A DNA stretch of 64,000 bases from Hansfordia pulvinata. Its lineage: Eukaryota > Ascomycota > Sordariomycetes > Xylariales. This document shows, one piece after another, positions 38,683 to 51,400 of this stretch. The first letter of the stretch is position 1. Each line of letters opens with the position of its first letter. The notes under the pieces were generated by a model. It was not told where the DNA came from. It saw only the letters and a program-made list of their open reading frames with translations, and did not search any database. Both the position numbers and the translations under genes were made by a program. The DNA lies in contig BJKQ01000011.1 in assembly GCA_006538405.1 (NCBI GenBank), forward strand, positions 621,501-685,500, written 5' to 3'.

Positions 38683-41600
38683 ATGGAGCTGATTGTTGTC
38701 ACCACGGAGGAAATCAGCCGGGCCTTGCCCCGGTCCGAGGTCTACTCGGGCACCTTTGAGCGATTGACATCGACGGAGAACATGCGCAATGCCAGCGTGC
38801 AGTACTTTGCAAAGGTCATCAGGCAGTGCCAGGACTTCATCTAGTTCCTCAAGACCTCGCCGCTGAGTAAGTGCCGGGCCCAGCGCGTTCCGCCATCCAT
38901 CACCCATATAAATAACGCCCCCGCCTCGAGCTGGTGCATGGATGGCTGACAAGCCCGTCCCAGAAAACCTCTTTAAGCTCGGAAAGGCTTCGCGGCAGTT
39001 GAGCAGAACATCCGTCGAACGCGCAACAAAACTCCACGCTCTGAGTGACTGGGTGGATGCCGAGTCACACGCAATCAACATGCAGGCCTTCAAAGAGCTT
39101 TCCGAGATGATCAGAACGTCCACGGCGGGCAAGACCATATCACTGCCGTACACTAGCCTACCCTACGTGGACAACGCTGCCTTCTTCGCCAGAGCAAGCC
39201 AGAGCGATGTGCTCCACGAAGCCCTCACTGCTGACCGCCAAGTGACACCCAGCCTCCCCGTTGTCTCCCTCGTGGGGCCTGCCGGCCACGGCAAGACGCA
39301 GATCGCGCTTCACTACGCTCATCACCACACCGACGCATACGACGCCGTCTTTTGGGTCCATGCCGAGTCGCATCTAAAGCTATCAGAGTCCGTCAGAGCC
39401 CACGCTGTGTCTCTAGGACTCGTCGAGCCGCAGGCGTCGCATACCGACGATCAGATCATAGCCTTGTTCCACCGCTGGCTCCTGACGTCGAGCCGCAATT
39501 GTGCGACTGCTGCCCCTCCCCTACTTTACTTGCCATCCCTCTGCGAGACAAGGGCTGACGTGCCGTAGGTGAGCCTTTGCGATGGCTCTTAATCCTCGAC
39601 AACGTTGAAGACTTCGACACGGCAAGAACCTTGTGGCCAACAGGTGCGCACGGGGCCCTTCTCTTGACAACCAGGAACCCTGTCTTGGCTCAGTCTCACT
39701 CGACATGCCTGATCGACGTGCCCCTCTTTACACCCGAGGAAAGCGTTCGTTTTCTATCGACTTTCTCTGCCCATTCCGCAGACCGGGAGGAAGAAGCGGC
39801 CCAAAACAGCATCTGCTCCCGCCTTGGCTGCCTGCCCCTAGCTCTCGGTTTAGTAAGGCACCATGTGCTCAAGACCGGGTCAACATACTGGCAATTCCTC
39901 CAGACCTACTCTAGCTTCGAAGACGTCCTCCTATCAAAAGGGCCGGGTCCCGAATCGGGTGCATACCCATTATCGATCGTGGCAGCCTTCACGATGCTCC
40001 TTCAGAAGCTCGAACCAAGGTCTCAGAGAATGATGGAAACCCTATGTTTTCTCGACCCAGACGCGATACCGTGCGGCCTTTTCCAGCTCAGCAAGGCCGA
40101 GATGTAAGCCAACCCTTCCTGGCTCTTGATGAAGGCCACGATGCATCCTGCTAACTGACGATAGCCTTAAACTTGGACCGCCAGATTTCCATGAATTGCC
40201 GCACATGAATACTGGTCTGGATGAACAGCCGAATGACGCCCGTTCGTGAGTGAGACCGTCACGCTCCAAACCGTTAATCGACTGACTCTTGCCAGTTTGG
40301 ACGAAGCCCTGGGTGAGCTCATCCAAGGAGGCCTGATCACGCGGCAAAGGTTCGAGAATATCCTGCAGGTGCACAGAATCACACAGGGAGCCATCGCCTG
40401 CACCATGCAGGCCAGTCGTAAGGAAACAGCTTTTGGGACTGCCGTGTTACGTCTCGATGCCCTCTTCCCCATGCACGATTCTTTGAATACGTTCTACAGC
40501 GTCTGGGGAGAGTGCGAGAAATACTCGGCTCACGTGTCGGCGCTGGCGAGGGCCTACAGGGCCAGCCCCGTCGAGTTTGGGACACCTGTTGCATTCTGCC
40601 AGGTGGCATACCGATGCTCGTGGTAAGTCATCGTTTGCTACAGCTGTTCTTGCTGACCAGCAAAATACTGACATGGCTGCTCGATCACAGGTATCTGTTG
40701 GAGAAGCACCAGCTGAGCGAAGCAGCGCTAATACTGCAGGTCGGCATCGACATTGGGAGAGACGCGCTGGCACGTGACGTCAAGGTCGGTTGCGATAAGT
40801 CCTGGTGCGTGCCTCGACTTCTGTCCGACGTCCTGACGGCGCTCGGGTCCGTGGAATTCGAGCTTGGCGCACCAGACTTCGGCTCCGCCAACTTCCTCAA
40901 CGCCATTTCCACGCGGAAGTCCGTTTTTGATCACTACGGGGCCGAGAGTGACAGCTCCGCTGTCCAAATCATGGAGGGAAACTATGCCACATCCCAGATG
41001 GGCCTTGGCTTATTCGACAAGGCCTTAGAAATACTGGAGAGGTTGAAAGGGATATGCGGATTGGCCGAGTGCCAGAAGCCTACCTTGCTCGTGAACTTGG
41101 CGCTATGCTACGACGCGCTTGGAAGACACGAGGAGGCCGTGCAAGCCGCTGAGGCATCGGCCAAGCTGCTGTCGTCTACCTTTGGGGCCGATAGCTACCA
41201 CGAGTCAGAGTGAGATACCACTATCGCCCCCTGATCCCTATTTACGCCATTTCTGATGCATTCGGCAGGGCCCTGTACATTCTCGGCAAGGTTCTGATGG
41301 GAGCTGGGTCTTTTCAGAAGTCCGTTGAGGCCTATTTCAGGTGCTTCAAGATTCGCCAGAAGGCACATCAGGACCACCCAACGATCGCCTTTTTGTGCCA
41401 TCAACTGGGAATGCTTGCACGGAAAACGATCAGCCCCGAGCCAGCCGAGTGAGTCCACCCCCTGCCGCAAACAAGCGACTGGGCCTTCTGTTTCTGACAC
41501 CATACCGTCAGGGTCTTCTTCCGCGAAGCCCTGCGCATCATCGGTAGCGAGGAGATGCTGTCGAAGCCGGCAATGCGGACGGCTTGGGCTCTGGCGCAGC

Positions 41601-41779
41601 TCCTGAAGACACATCAAGGTATTACCAAGGCCCCGACCGAGCAGGGCGCGAGCGAAGCCGAGAATCTGGAAAAGCAGGTCAAGGAGTCTCTCAGATGTCA
41701 CGGGCTGGAGGACGAGGCCAAGCGGCGTTGCTTCGGCCAGGACTTCTTCGACGAGTTCGTCTCGTTCAAATGGAGGTGA
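38683..41779 (+). CDS. NB-ARC/TPR (NLR-like) protein with an in-frame TAG near its N-terminus
   Basis: The eight exons are 38683-38866, 38964-39500, 39569-40103, 40165-40245, 40296-40622, 40691-41209, 41269-41448 and 41512-41779 (876 aa if the stop is ignored). All introns are 50-97 nt with GT...AG ends. Motifs: P-loop GPAGHGKT (~166-173), a Walker-B-like LRWLLILDNVED, GALLLTTRN, and GCLPLALGLV (GLPL-like), that is an NB-ARC ATPase. TPR-like helices follow (LALCYDALGRHEEAVQAAE, ALYILGKVLMGAGSFQKSVE). Such proteins are fungal STAND/NLR sensors tied to heterokaryon incompatibility and defence. Codon 54 (38842-38844) is TAG between CQDFI and FLKTSPL. Either this is a nonsense allele, TCTAG is a splice acceptor, or translation starts at the ATG at 38942, which lies just inside what I call intron 1. 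Confidence 0.8.
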
Positions 41780-43124
41780 TTCGAGGCGGACGCGCCCCAG
41801 CCGGCGTGTCGCCCAGTCGCGATATCTCACCCTGGCAGGGCCGTCGTTGCTTGAATTGCACTTTACAGAAGGTGGGATGATGGGGCTTGCGCGCAGACAG
41901 GGCCGAGCGCTTTATCGCGAGAGATGAAGGCGAGTGGAACAAGTCGTCGGCCTGCCCGGGCCTGGCTGGTCTTGCGTCGCCCCCTTAGCCATTCATCTCC
42001 TAGCTATATCCTGTGCGGTAGAGCCCGAACGGAGATGTCAACGACGAGGGGCTGAACAGAGAGGCCGGAGATGGCGGCACACCTTTTGTACCCGGTCGCC
42101 CGTCAAGGGCGGGGCCATCGCAACGTCGGCTCGAATCCGCCACTGAAGGCCGAGGGGGACGATGGAGGTGGCGCACACCTCAACTGCTGGCGCACCACAC
42201 CTGAGAGACATTTCCAAATTTCCACAAGCTGTATTTACCCAGCCCTTAACTTAGGTAAGGTCAACGAACAATGTGGCAGCACGGAATAAGGGCAGCCTGT
42301 CTATGTTATTTTCAGGAAGTTATACGACTAGGCCTTGTCTTTTTCCACCTCCATAGCTCATAGGAACAAAGATAGTATGAATTGAGACCGATGAAATGTA
42401 CGGAACAGGCCTCAAAATCTTCACGCCCGGATTGCCTAAATTTCACCACTAAGCGTCTTCCTCCTGAAGGCACAAAATCAGAGAAAGCCGGGGGGGCTTA
42501 GCTACGAAAGGCGACACAACCCAGCATGAAAGACACAACAGTCACCATGCGGAAGATGGTCTCTTAAGCGGCAGTCCCCAGATTGAAACGAGAAGCGCAA
42601 GAAACGATGAATGCTGCCTCCAATTGCTTCGGCCTGTCGGCCAAGGTTTGTCTGCCGCCGGGAGTCGTGTTGTGTGCGAGGCCCGCTTACTGACTAGGAG
42701 TGCCCATGATGGAGGGCGAGGGGCGAGCTGTGGGATGTGAGGTGGCGGCGTCGCCGAGAGAGGCCACGGACGGATGCTGTCGTGAGAGTTCGTCGTGGCA
42801 AATACCGGAGCGGTGATATCTTTGCTTGTTTGGTCGAGTTGAGCCAGCTCTGGGAGCGGACGATCAGCGTTCACAGGTCAGCGACGAGCCGACAAAGCGA
42901 AATGCCTCGCCTCTTCAGGTGAAAAAACCCGACCGAGTCGATGCAGACGCATCAGTCATCAGACTCAGCACAATGCCAACTCTATATGTGGGTGAACTTC
43001 CGCTGTCTCTTCACTCTTCGCCCCCTCGAGCCTGGGAACCACGACGATACGCCCCTTCACAACATTCGGTGCCAAGCCCTTGCCCTCAAATTCGCGGGTC
43101 TGTCCCCGCCGACTTGGACCCATC
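41780..43124. other. Intergenic, 1.3 kb
   Basis: No gene or RNA is supported. The 42230-42500 part is AT-richer and may be the 3' flank of the NLR-like gene. Confidence 0.5.
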
Positions 43125-43900
43125 ATGAATTTCTCAGACTTCCTCGGCATCTTCGCCAGCATCTTCCATTTCTTCAAAGCCGCGACCTTCCCGGATAACT
43201 CGAGGAAGCTACAGTTCCCGCAGTACGCCGTTTTCACGGCGTACGGCGATGTCACAAGCGACGACAAGGCGTGCCTGGGCGATCCCATGGCCACCATTGA
43301 CATTCGCGACGTCGACTTTACGGGGACGAAGAAGTTGAGGCACTTCGACATCAAATCCGACAAGAAAGCCGGAGAGAACCCGTGGATCTACAAGGATTCG
43401 TGGAGTATGCTGGCCCCCATCCAAACACCCTCCCCCCAGGCTGACCATCGCCGGCGAAACATATAGTCTCGAAATGTTACAATTTCGAAAAGCCAATGAA
43501 GTGCTGGACCCTTTCCCGACCCATCGACAGCGAGATAGTCAGGCAGATGGACAGGAAAGGCGTCAAGCTGGACCTGGACGTCGTGCGGCGGGTAGCCGAC
43601 GCCGCCATCGAGATGCGGCCGAACTTCGGAACGCGGCGCACCGTGGAGGAGCACCTGGACCGCAACGCTTGCAACGTGGGGATGTGGTACGGGAGAGACT
43701 GCGATTCGGCGCCGGGGTTCCCTTGGTACTTGGCCGAGGCGGGAGAGGGCATGTGGGAGACCTACCGCAGGACCGCGTCGGCGGCAGAGATGTCGCGCAA
43801 CAGCCACGCCGTCGACCCGTATGACTGGAAGACCGGCAGGGCCAACCGCACGATGCAGTCTGTCAGAGTGCAGTGCCCCAAGAGGCAGACCCGGCTCTGA
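43125..43900 (+). CDS. Unknown protein, 237 aa
   Basis: There are two exons, 43125-43404 and 43467-43900, spliced over a 62-nt intron with GTATGC donor, GGCTGAC branch and ATATAG acceptor. The join keeps the frame through ISKCYNFEKPMKCWTLSRP. The N-terminus (FSDFLGIFASIFHFFKAATF) is hydrophobic and could be a signal peptide or membrane-associating helix. The rest is soluble and charged, with Trp-rich pieces (NPWIYKDSW, GMWYGRDC, FPWYLAEAGEGMWETYRR) and a C-terminal basic tail. No domain is recognised. Good splice signals, coherent frame and coding-like composition support a real gene. It follows the NLR-like gene on the same strand by 1.3 kb, but a link is only speculative. Confidence 0.72.
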
Positions 43901-44852
43901 ACTCTGGGCTCGGTTTCATGACAGATGAGAGTCGCGGCGACTCTTGGGAACCATCAGAGTTAAAAGGCCGATTACTTCTGTATTGCGTTTTTTCTTTTTC
44001 TTTCTCACTCGGATGAACACCCTCGTCTGTCTTGGGATCACAGATGCCGGAGATCGGTGAGGATGTAATAGTCGTAGTCGTCGGCGCCCGAGTCGTTCCC
44101 GGAGCGGGAGGACCATACGAGGCCACGAAGACGGTGCAAACTGGCGTTCCCCTTCCTGGCTGAGTCTGAACGCATGTCCATAGGCATGAACCCTAAAGAC
44201 ACCATTCTCCCTTTATAACAGACATCCTTCACTTCCATACGGGGTCGGGGTAGGAACGACAGGGTCCGATCGAGGGAAACGGGCAGGCTTTCATCTCAGG
44301 TTACTTGTACGACGGGTCAGATCATCAAGTCGTGGAAGAAAGCCGAGTTATTTTTCCTGAGTAAGCAGCCGGGGTGCAGCTGTCTGCATCCGCAGAAATG
44401 AGAGGGAACCACGAATGGGACCACCGCATTCTCCAGCAGGGCCCAAGCGACAACAACTCAGATGTGTGCTTCCGAATCCCGCAGTCTCGCGCCTATCCAG
44501 AACGTCCCATGCCTGTATTGTGAAGAGCCATCGGCGGCAGCGCAGCACATGAGAGACGGCCGGAGATGGGAAGCCGGCGTACAAAATAAGAGAAAGAAGG
44601 AAAAGAAAGACTGGGTAGAGCATACGAGTCCTCGTACCCGTCAGTCGCGCGTGTCGTCGATTGGTGGGAGAGGACGAGCCGCATGCATTACCTTTTGCTC
44701 TCCTATATGTATCTTTACGCGTACTCGTATGACACGATGCGACACGACGGGGTGAAACAGGTCTGACAAGGGACGCGCACGTCTGCCGCAGGCCGCAGAT
44801 CGTGGCGGACGGTGGGCAGGCACGGCAGGTCCCCCCTTTCGTGGGTGTGGTG

Positions 44853-44896
<44 letters not shown>
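44853..44896. repeat. (CTGT)n microsatellite
   Basis: About eleven units of CTGT lie in non-coding DNA. Confidence 0.93.
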
Positions 44897-47012
44897 GCCT
44901 GGGCCCTGTGTCTTGGGTCGTATTTCTTACCCCTGATCTCCCCCGAGCCGGCAGGCTGATGATGATCGATCCACACACGCCGCACAGCATACGGGGAAAT
45001 GCAACGACGGTGCGAGGAGAGGGACCCCTGATGACGACCAACTGGAGTGTCCATGGAATGATTGGTTGCCCTCTACGAGTAAAGTACTCGTACTCATGGG
45101 TTCTCCCTCTTGCTTCTTCGAGAAAGGAAAGTCGACCGCCCGCCCCGGCCCTACCGAGCATTCTACTCCCTCACGCCCCTGAGACGGCAGCTCGTCGGCG
45201 TGGCGGCGAGGGGGGCACAAGGGGCCCGGACGTCTGGGGCCTGGGCCTGGGCCTGGACCTGAAGATTCAGATCCAGAGTGCTTGCCGATCACACCCCTGG
45301 ATGTAGCCTCTCGCGGCTGTCAGGTGTGTGAGGTACCCCCAGCCTACCAGCCCAACGAGGAAGATGGGCCTGAGCGGGGGTGGACGAGTGCGAGTATGAG
45401 CACCGGGAGATGAGTGGCTTTCGATGCCCTTCCACCCTTCCACGCCTTCTTCTCGTGTGGTTGTGGTGTGCCCAGACCCCACCCGGTCCACCGCCCACTA
45501 CGAGTACTCGTACACGAGGGCGTACTCGTACGAGCGAGTGCGGTGCGGAGACGATCCATCTGAGGAATTGACGTAGCTTGGATCTGTCCAGACCAACGCC
45601 CCAAGTGCCGTGCCGAGCAAGCGTGGTGGGTGACGATGATGACGATGAGGATGATGATGATGATGATGGGGTCCTAGGGTGAGGGCGCTGATGATAGCCA
45701 GCAGAGGATTTTTCCTTTTTCCTTTTTCTTTCTTTCGTAACACGAAACAAAAGACTCGCTCCCTGTCAATTGCACCAACACTGCCCTGATGATGGCGATC
45801 CGCGGAGTGGGCGGCCGCCCGGCGTCAAGCAGCACACACCAGAACCAATGCACGCACAGTAATAAATAGGTTCCTAATGCAGCTGCATAAGTGCATGCAT
45901 TGCAGCATACTTTAATGTACGAGTAACAGCATGAACATATGAGTAAGGTCTGTCGAGAATAGCAGGTAGGTCCCGCAAGTGATAAGCCCACCGGGCAATT
46001 CTGATAGGCCCCACGAGAAAGGCGGGTTGATCCGATCGGTGATACTCGTACACGCAGACGACGCACACCAGAAAAAGGTATCGTATCCCGGGGGGGGCAG
46101 TGGCTGAGTAAGGCAAAGGCCGGAGGGGCGCGGCCGACGACTGCGACGACATACTCAGCCCTCGCGCGTCTGTCATCAGCGCCCTCCCTCCTCCAGGTCT
46201 CGGTCACTGTCTTCCACCCAGCTTGTTCCCTGCCGAGCAACGCAGACAGCCACGGTGCGTATCCCTGCCGATCGTGCGCACAGCACTTTTGACAACTACT
46301 TGCTTCGTGCGGTACCAGTATGTAAGTCTCGAAGCCTACGAGCCGGTCCGGGCGTGAGACATTATAGCCTGCTTACGAGCACTGGCGGGACTACGAGTAT
46401 ACACCGGCAGAAAGACACCCAGCACCCCTACTCAGAAGAAATATGCCTAGCACGAGTTCTACGAGTATACTCATACTCCGCACCCGCACACAGGTACCCT
46501 ATGGTCTGTGGATGGGGTAATCGTAGGTAATCCTCCCCGGCGCGGATGACGCTCGCCAGGGCAACGGCGACAGCAAGGCTGACAAGGAGGCGGTGATGCG
46601 TGCAGAGCAAAAGACCGCAGAAAGCACCCAGACGGCCGCAGGGTGATTCGGGGCCAGCAATGAAAGCCGGAAGGGAGCGAGAGCACCAGACCTGTCTTTT
46701 ATAACCTCACCGAATCAATCACACCTTTCTCTATCTCTCTCTTTCTCGTCCCCCGGTGTTGCTCGAAGCTCCCAACCAAAGGGCCCGGCTCGGCCGCCAG
46801 GCAAACCCCATAATTAGAAATATGGCCGCCACCCCCCGCGCCCCTTCCACTGGCTCGCTTGCGGGCTCTGCTCTGACCGAAGATAGGGCTAGATGATGTG
46901 CTGACAGGTGTGGAGGCGGCGGCGGCGGCCACCACGACGGCGACTTACAGTCCAGTACAGTAAAAGTTTGCCCTGTATAAGGTCTGTGACTACCTAGGTA
47001 CCTTGGGTAGTC

Positions 47013-47053
47013 GCGGCGGCGGCGGCGGCGGCGGCGGCGGTGGTGGTGGTGGT
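47013..47053. repeat. (GGC)n(GGT)n trinucleotide repeat
   Basis: About nine GGC units merge into about five GGT units. Frames through it yield artificial Gly/Arg/His/Pro runs. Confidence 0.93.
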
Positions 47054-48411
47054 CGTTGTCGTGCTCGTGGTGGAGGCGAAAGAAGACCCTGGGTCCGTCT
47101 GGAATCTCGAAAGACCCCGTCGCCTCTCCGCCTCTCCGCCTGTCCGCCTGTCCGCCCCCGCCTCCGCCGCCACACCTGCCATCTCCGGGCATCCGAAACG
47201 GGACAGTCCGGCCCTGGGTTACGGGTTCACGGTCTCGAGTACCCGTACAGGGCACTCTCGTGCGAGTATACAGAATGGGAGAGTCGGAGAGGAGTGAACC
47301 CCCCCCCCCTGGGACCACACGCGGGTGGTGTGGTGCGGGTGTCACTCGAAGTTCAAGACCCTGGGTGGCGCCAAGTTGGGCGTCTCGCCGCCCATCCCCA
47401 GGGACGCCATGGCATTCTTCCGTCATTCCGCATCGGATTTGGGCCAGAACGGGATATTCGCCCTCCCCCCTTCTTTCTTCCTCTTTCGAATGCGGACGAG
47501 ACAAGTTGGCGACGGGACAAGAATGTACGCAGTAGACATGGCAGGAGGTCTCATCTGAGCAAGCACCGGAGTGTTGGTGAGCCGAGTACTCGTATGCCAT
47601 GCCGGCGCAGAAATGTGCGCGGAAGGGCCCTGGCCGAATCGCCCCCAACGGGCTCACTGGGTGGCCGTTCGTTCGATTGCCCTCCCCGGCGAGCAAGCAA
47701 GCGAAGATGAACCCCCAAAGATGAGCCCCATCCGCGGTGGCCCGCCGCTACATCCCTCTGTCGTGCGTGGCCTATGGGGCGAGGGTCTCGGTCTCCGGGC
47801 GTGAAGAAGAAAAGAACAAAACCAGGCCCCATGAGCTTAATTGCCGTACCGGACCGCCGAGGGGAAAAACCCCCCTTCCACTGGCGGCCCCGGCTGTCTC
47901 TCGGCCGGCGGCATTGGATTTCTATTTTCCTCCTCCTCGAAGGGATTGCCTCTCTGAATTTGGTGTATGAGGAGGGGAGCGTCCGCGAGTCAAGCCAGAG
48001 CGATCTCACCTCAGCAGCAGCGCCGACACTCCCCACCGGCCGGGACTCCGACAGGCTCGCATTGCAATGCAGGTGAGACGATGAGGAGGGGAGAGGGGCC
48101 GAGAGAAACCCGTGCTGGAAGTCTCTCTTGTCTTCTTTTTTTTTTTCGAGTTCTGCGCTATGGGACCCCGGGGGGCCAGGGTTGGTGGTTGGCGCGAGTC
48201 ATCATTCCAGCTGCCCCGTTCGTTGCCAACGCGAGCTGGAGAAGGATGCAAATTACCTTGCCTATGCTGCACCCCTGCCACCCCTGCCACCCCCCTCACA
48301 AGCTGACGGCAGAGCTCCCGAAAATATCTCGAGTATCCGCACTCGCGTGGAATCACCAGTGTTCACCCCGATCAGCGGGGCAGCGTTTGGGGGCTTTTGG
48401 ATCTGGAAAAC

Positions 48412-48435
48412 GGGGGGGGGGGGGGGGGGGGGGGG
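48412..48435. repeat. Homopolymer run of 24 G, followed by a (GA)n tract at 48472-48499
   Basis: This is the longest homopolymer in the window, 36 bp before about fourteen GA units. Confidence 0.95.
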
Positions 48436-48468
48436 CGCGCGTGCGAGAGATGAAGTGAGGGAGATGAG

Positions 48469-48499
<31 letters not shown>

Positions 48500-51400
48500 C
48501 ACCTGCGATCAATGTCAAGACCAAGTGACTTGCATTACTGAGCGGATGGGAGCGAAAGCAAGCCAGAGAAGGCCCGGCCTCTTGGCTCATCGGTGAACGG
48601 TGGTTGGGGGCGGGGGGCTCAACCCCCTCAACGCGAGCCTCACCTCGCCCGCAGCGAACAGAACTGGCCCCCGCCGTCGCCACCCTCAGCGCGGCGGCGT
48701 CCGGCTCGTGCGCAGGTAGATTCGCCGGTGCTAATAATAACCAACAGTAGAGTACGGGAACGGGTACTCGTGGTGATCTAGCGAGTTTATTGCGTGCGGC
48801 TACGATTGACAGGCGGCTGGAGCACGGGGCTGTGGCTGGGACTCTCGCCCCGGGAAGGGGGTCAAGGCTCGCGCCACTCGAGGCTTACTCTCTCCCTCTC
48901 TGCACTCTCGCCAGCGCTGATCACACACTCATCATCCCCCCTCTTTCGTCTGATCACGCCTGACAGGAGGGCTGACAGACGGGAGGGCTCCTGACTTGAT
49001 TGGCGAAGGGACCGTGGGCCCCCTTTCGCTCGGTAGCGGAACCGAGCAACAGAGTTGTTGCGCGACCAGGCAGACGAATCCTCCTCGTCAGTCGGGATGA
49101 GCACCTGCGGGGATGGGCAAGCCACTGACGATTCAGCGCCGCGCATCTTGACTCCATTACTGATGATGGATGGCGGCTATTTGTAAGATGGTGCAGCGTC
49201 ATCTTGTGCTAAGACCCGGCCGAGTCGCTGGCCTGGGGAGGCTATCCAGGCGCGCCGACCCAAGACGAGGCAGAAGCCCTCAAGTCCCCCCCGGCTGTGA
49301 TCTGACCTGTATGCCGCAATAGACTCGGGCTATTGCCGCCACAGTCGGGCTGTAGCCTCGGCCAAGCTGCAGCCGGCGGCGACGATGCTCGACAGCCACA
49401 AATAGACGGGCTGGACGCATGGGCCATAGCCAGTCCAGGTATGGAGGGTTTGCCCACACCACACGGGCCGTCAAGGGCGATAGGGCTGGGTTTGAGGCGG
49501 GCCCCCAGTCCCAGCTCTTCTTTCTCTCCAGACAGACCAGCACCGGACTATGGATAGTGCAATGGGTGACTGGGTCGCGCGCAGGATTGCTTTGTCACTT
49601 CGTGGTAGGCTTCTGACTGAGGATCGCCCGGCCAGCACGCCGGCGCAACCTTGATGAGCAGGGTGGAAAGGGCAAGGCTGGGCGCTGCGAGTGATCTCTC
49701 GGGTCTGGGATGGCGCTCGAGGGGGGGGGGCATGGGGGCCACTACGAGTATCGTCCTCTTTCGAACGAGTGCGCGAAGCAGGCTGGCTGGCTGGCGGGCC
49801 TTCGCCTCGTTCGTTGGAGCCCCCGGGTATTTCTAATAATAAGATTTGGCTGCTGGGGTGGGCTAGGCCCGTTGGAGACACCAGGGGCGTCGATCGCCTC
49901 GAAAATAGCACTCGAAGGATGGCGAGTCAGCGAGAGGAACACCCACCTGCTCGACTCTCCACAGAATAGACATGTCCTCCCTGAGGCTCTCTTGTGCCGG
50001 CCCAGAGCTGCTGGTACGAGCATTACGGATAGCTCCAGCACGGCGAGCAAAGCAGGGGAGGATGGCAGGGGTAGGCTCGGTATTGCTTGTCGCAGGTCTG
50101 GAACAGCGTGGGACTCGCCCTTTGATAGATGCTCGCCTCTGGCTGACAAGCAGGTCGACCCATTCTTTGGTCTCCCGACGAAACCAAGGGAGTACCTGCA
50201 GGGGATGAAGGGGCAAAGGCGAGAGACAAGCACATGATTGAACGCCGACGCCCGGCCAGCCCAGTGCCTCTATTGCCATCCGTACCCGCGCACGCCGTCA
50301 CTCGCCTACGCGGCATCGGGCACGCGCCCCGTTGCGATCTGGGAACGGAAGACCTCCCAGGCATCCCAGGGTAGGGCAGAGTGACAGCTTCGAGGCGTGT
50401 GGCCGGGGCGGCTTGGCATCGCCGCGCCGCCGCCACCTAGCCGCACATAGTCGAGAAGTACTCGTATAGGCGGACGACTTGGTCGAGTCGGGCATCTGGG
50501 AGGGGTACTCGTACTCGTCCGTGGTGGCATGCATTGTTGACCTGCCCGGGCCAGCGCAGGATTTTGGGTCTCACCCCATCGACGGGTCCCACGCGGGCTT
50601 CGGAAGTTTACAATGGCGGATGGACGAATGAATCGCGGCCGCATATGAGGCATCCGCTGGCGCTGGCACGACCCGAACGGCCCCCTCTAGTCGTCGTGAG
50701 AAGCCGAGTTGGCAAGGATGAAGCGAATGAGAAGCGAATGGCGGTTGTCACGCCCGCCAACGGGGGACAATCAATTACTGTAGAAAGGGGGCACGAGTTT
50801 GCGAGATCAGCCATCTGATGAGTCCCCTGAGTTACGAGTACGTACGTACATGGGGAGAGTCTCACCTGACAGGCTCAAGGACTGGCGGTCGATGAAGATG
50901 GCGGAGGCCGTATACTCAGCAAGGGACCAGGCAGGCACTTTCGGCTGCGGCCCGCAGCCTAAGCTACTCGTGGACGAAAGGTATCGTACATCCAGCGATC
51001 CAGTCGACGTGAGAGGGCAGCCCTGGGCGAGACGATTCGCCGCAGTGCCAACGACCATGTGGAGCGCTGACTGCCAGGCAGCCTGAGCGCCCGGCTCGAC
51101 CGGCCTGTACGCGCATCCGTTGGCTGTTCGGTCTACTCGGGGCCAGGAGGTCTCGTAGTCGAGTCGTGTTGCAGGCGTACTCGTAGGTAGGGATGGCGAG
51201 GTCTGTACCCGTAAGAAGGTGGTAGGTAAGGTAGGTCGCCAGACAGGAAGGCTTGTGGAAAGCGTTGGAAGCGACTTGTCGAGGCGATGCGTTGGGTGGA
51301 TTCCACCAACCACCGGCTGCCCTGGCAAGAATGGCTGCCGGTGTGCTTTGGAGAGGGAGGGCCGATACGCCGGAGCTACTAGCCAGGACTTCCCTTTCCG

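Noticed and set aside
46731..47696. 321-codon minus-strand frame
   Set aside because: Dominated by Gly/His/Arg runs from GGC/GGT repeats.
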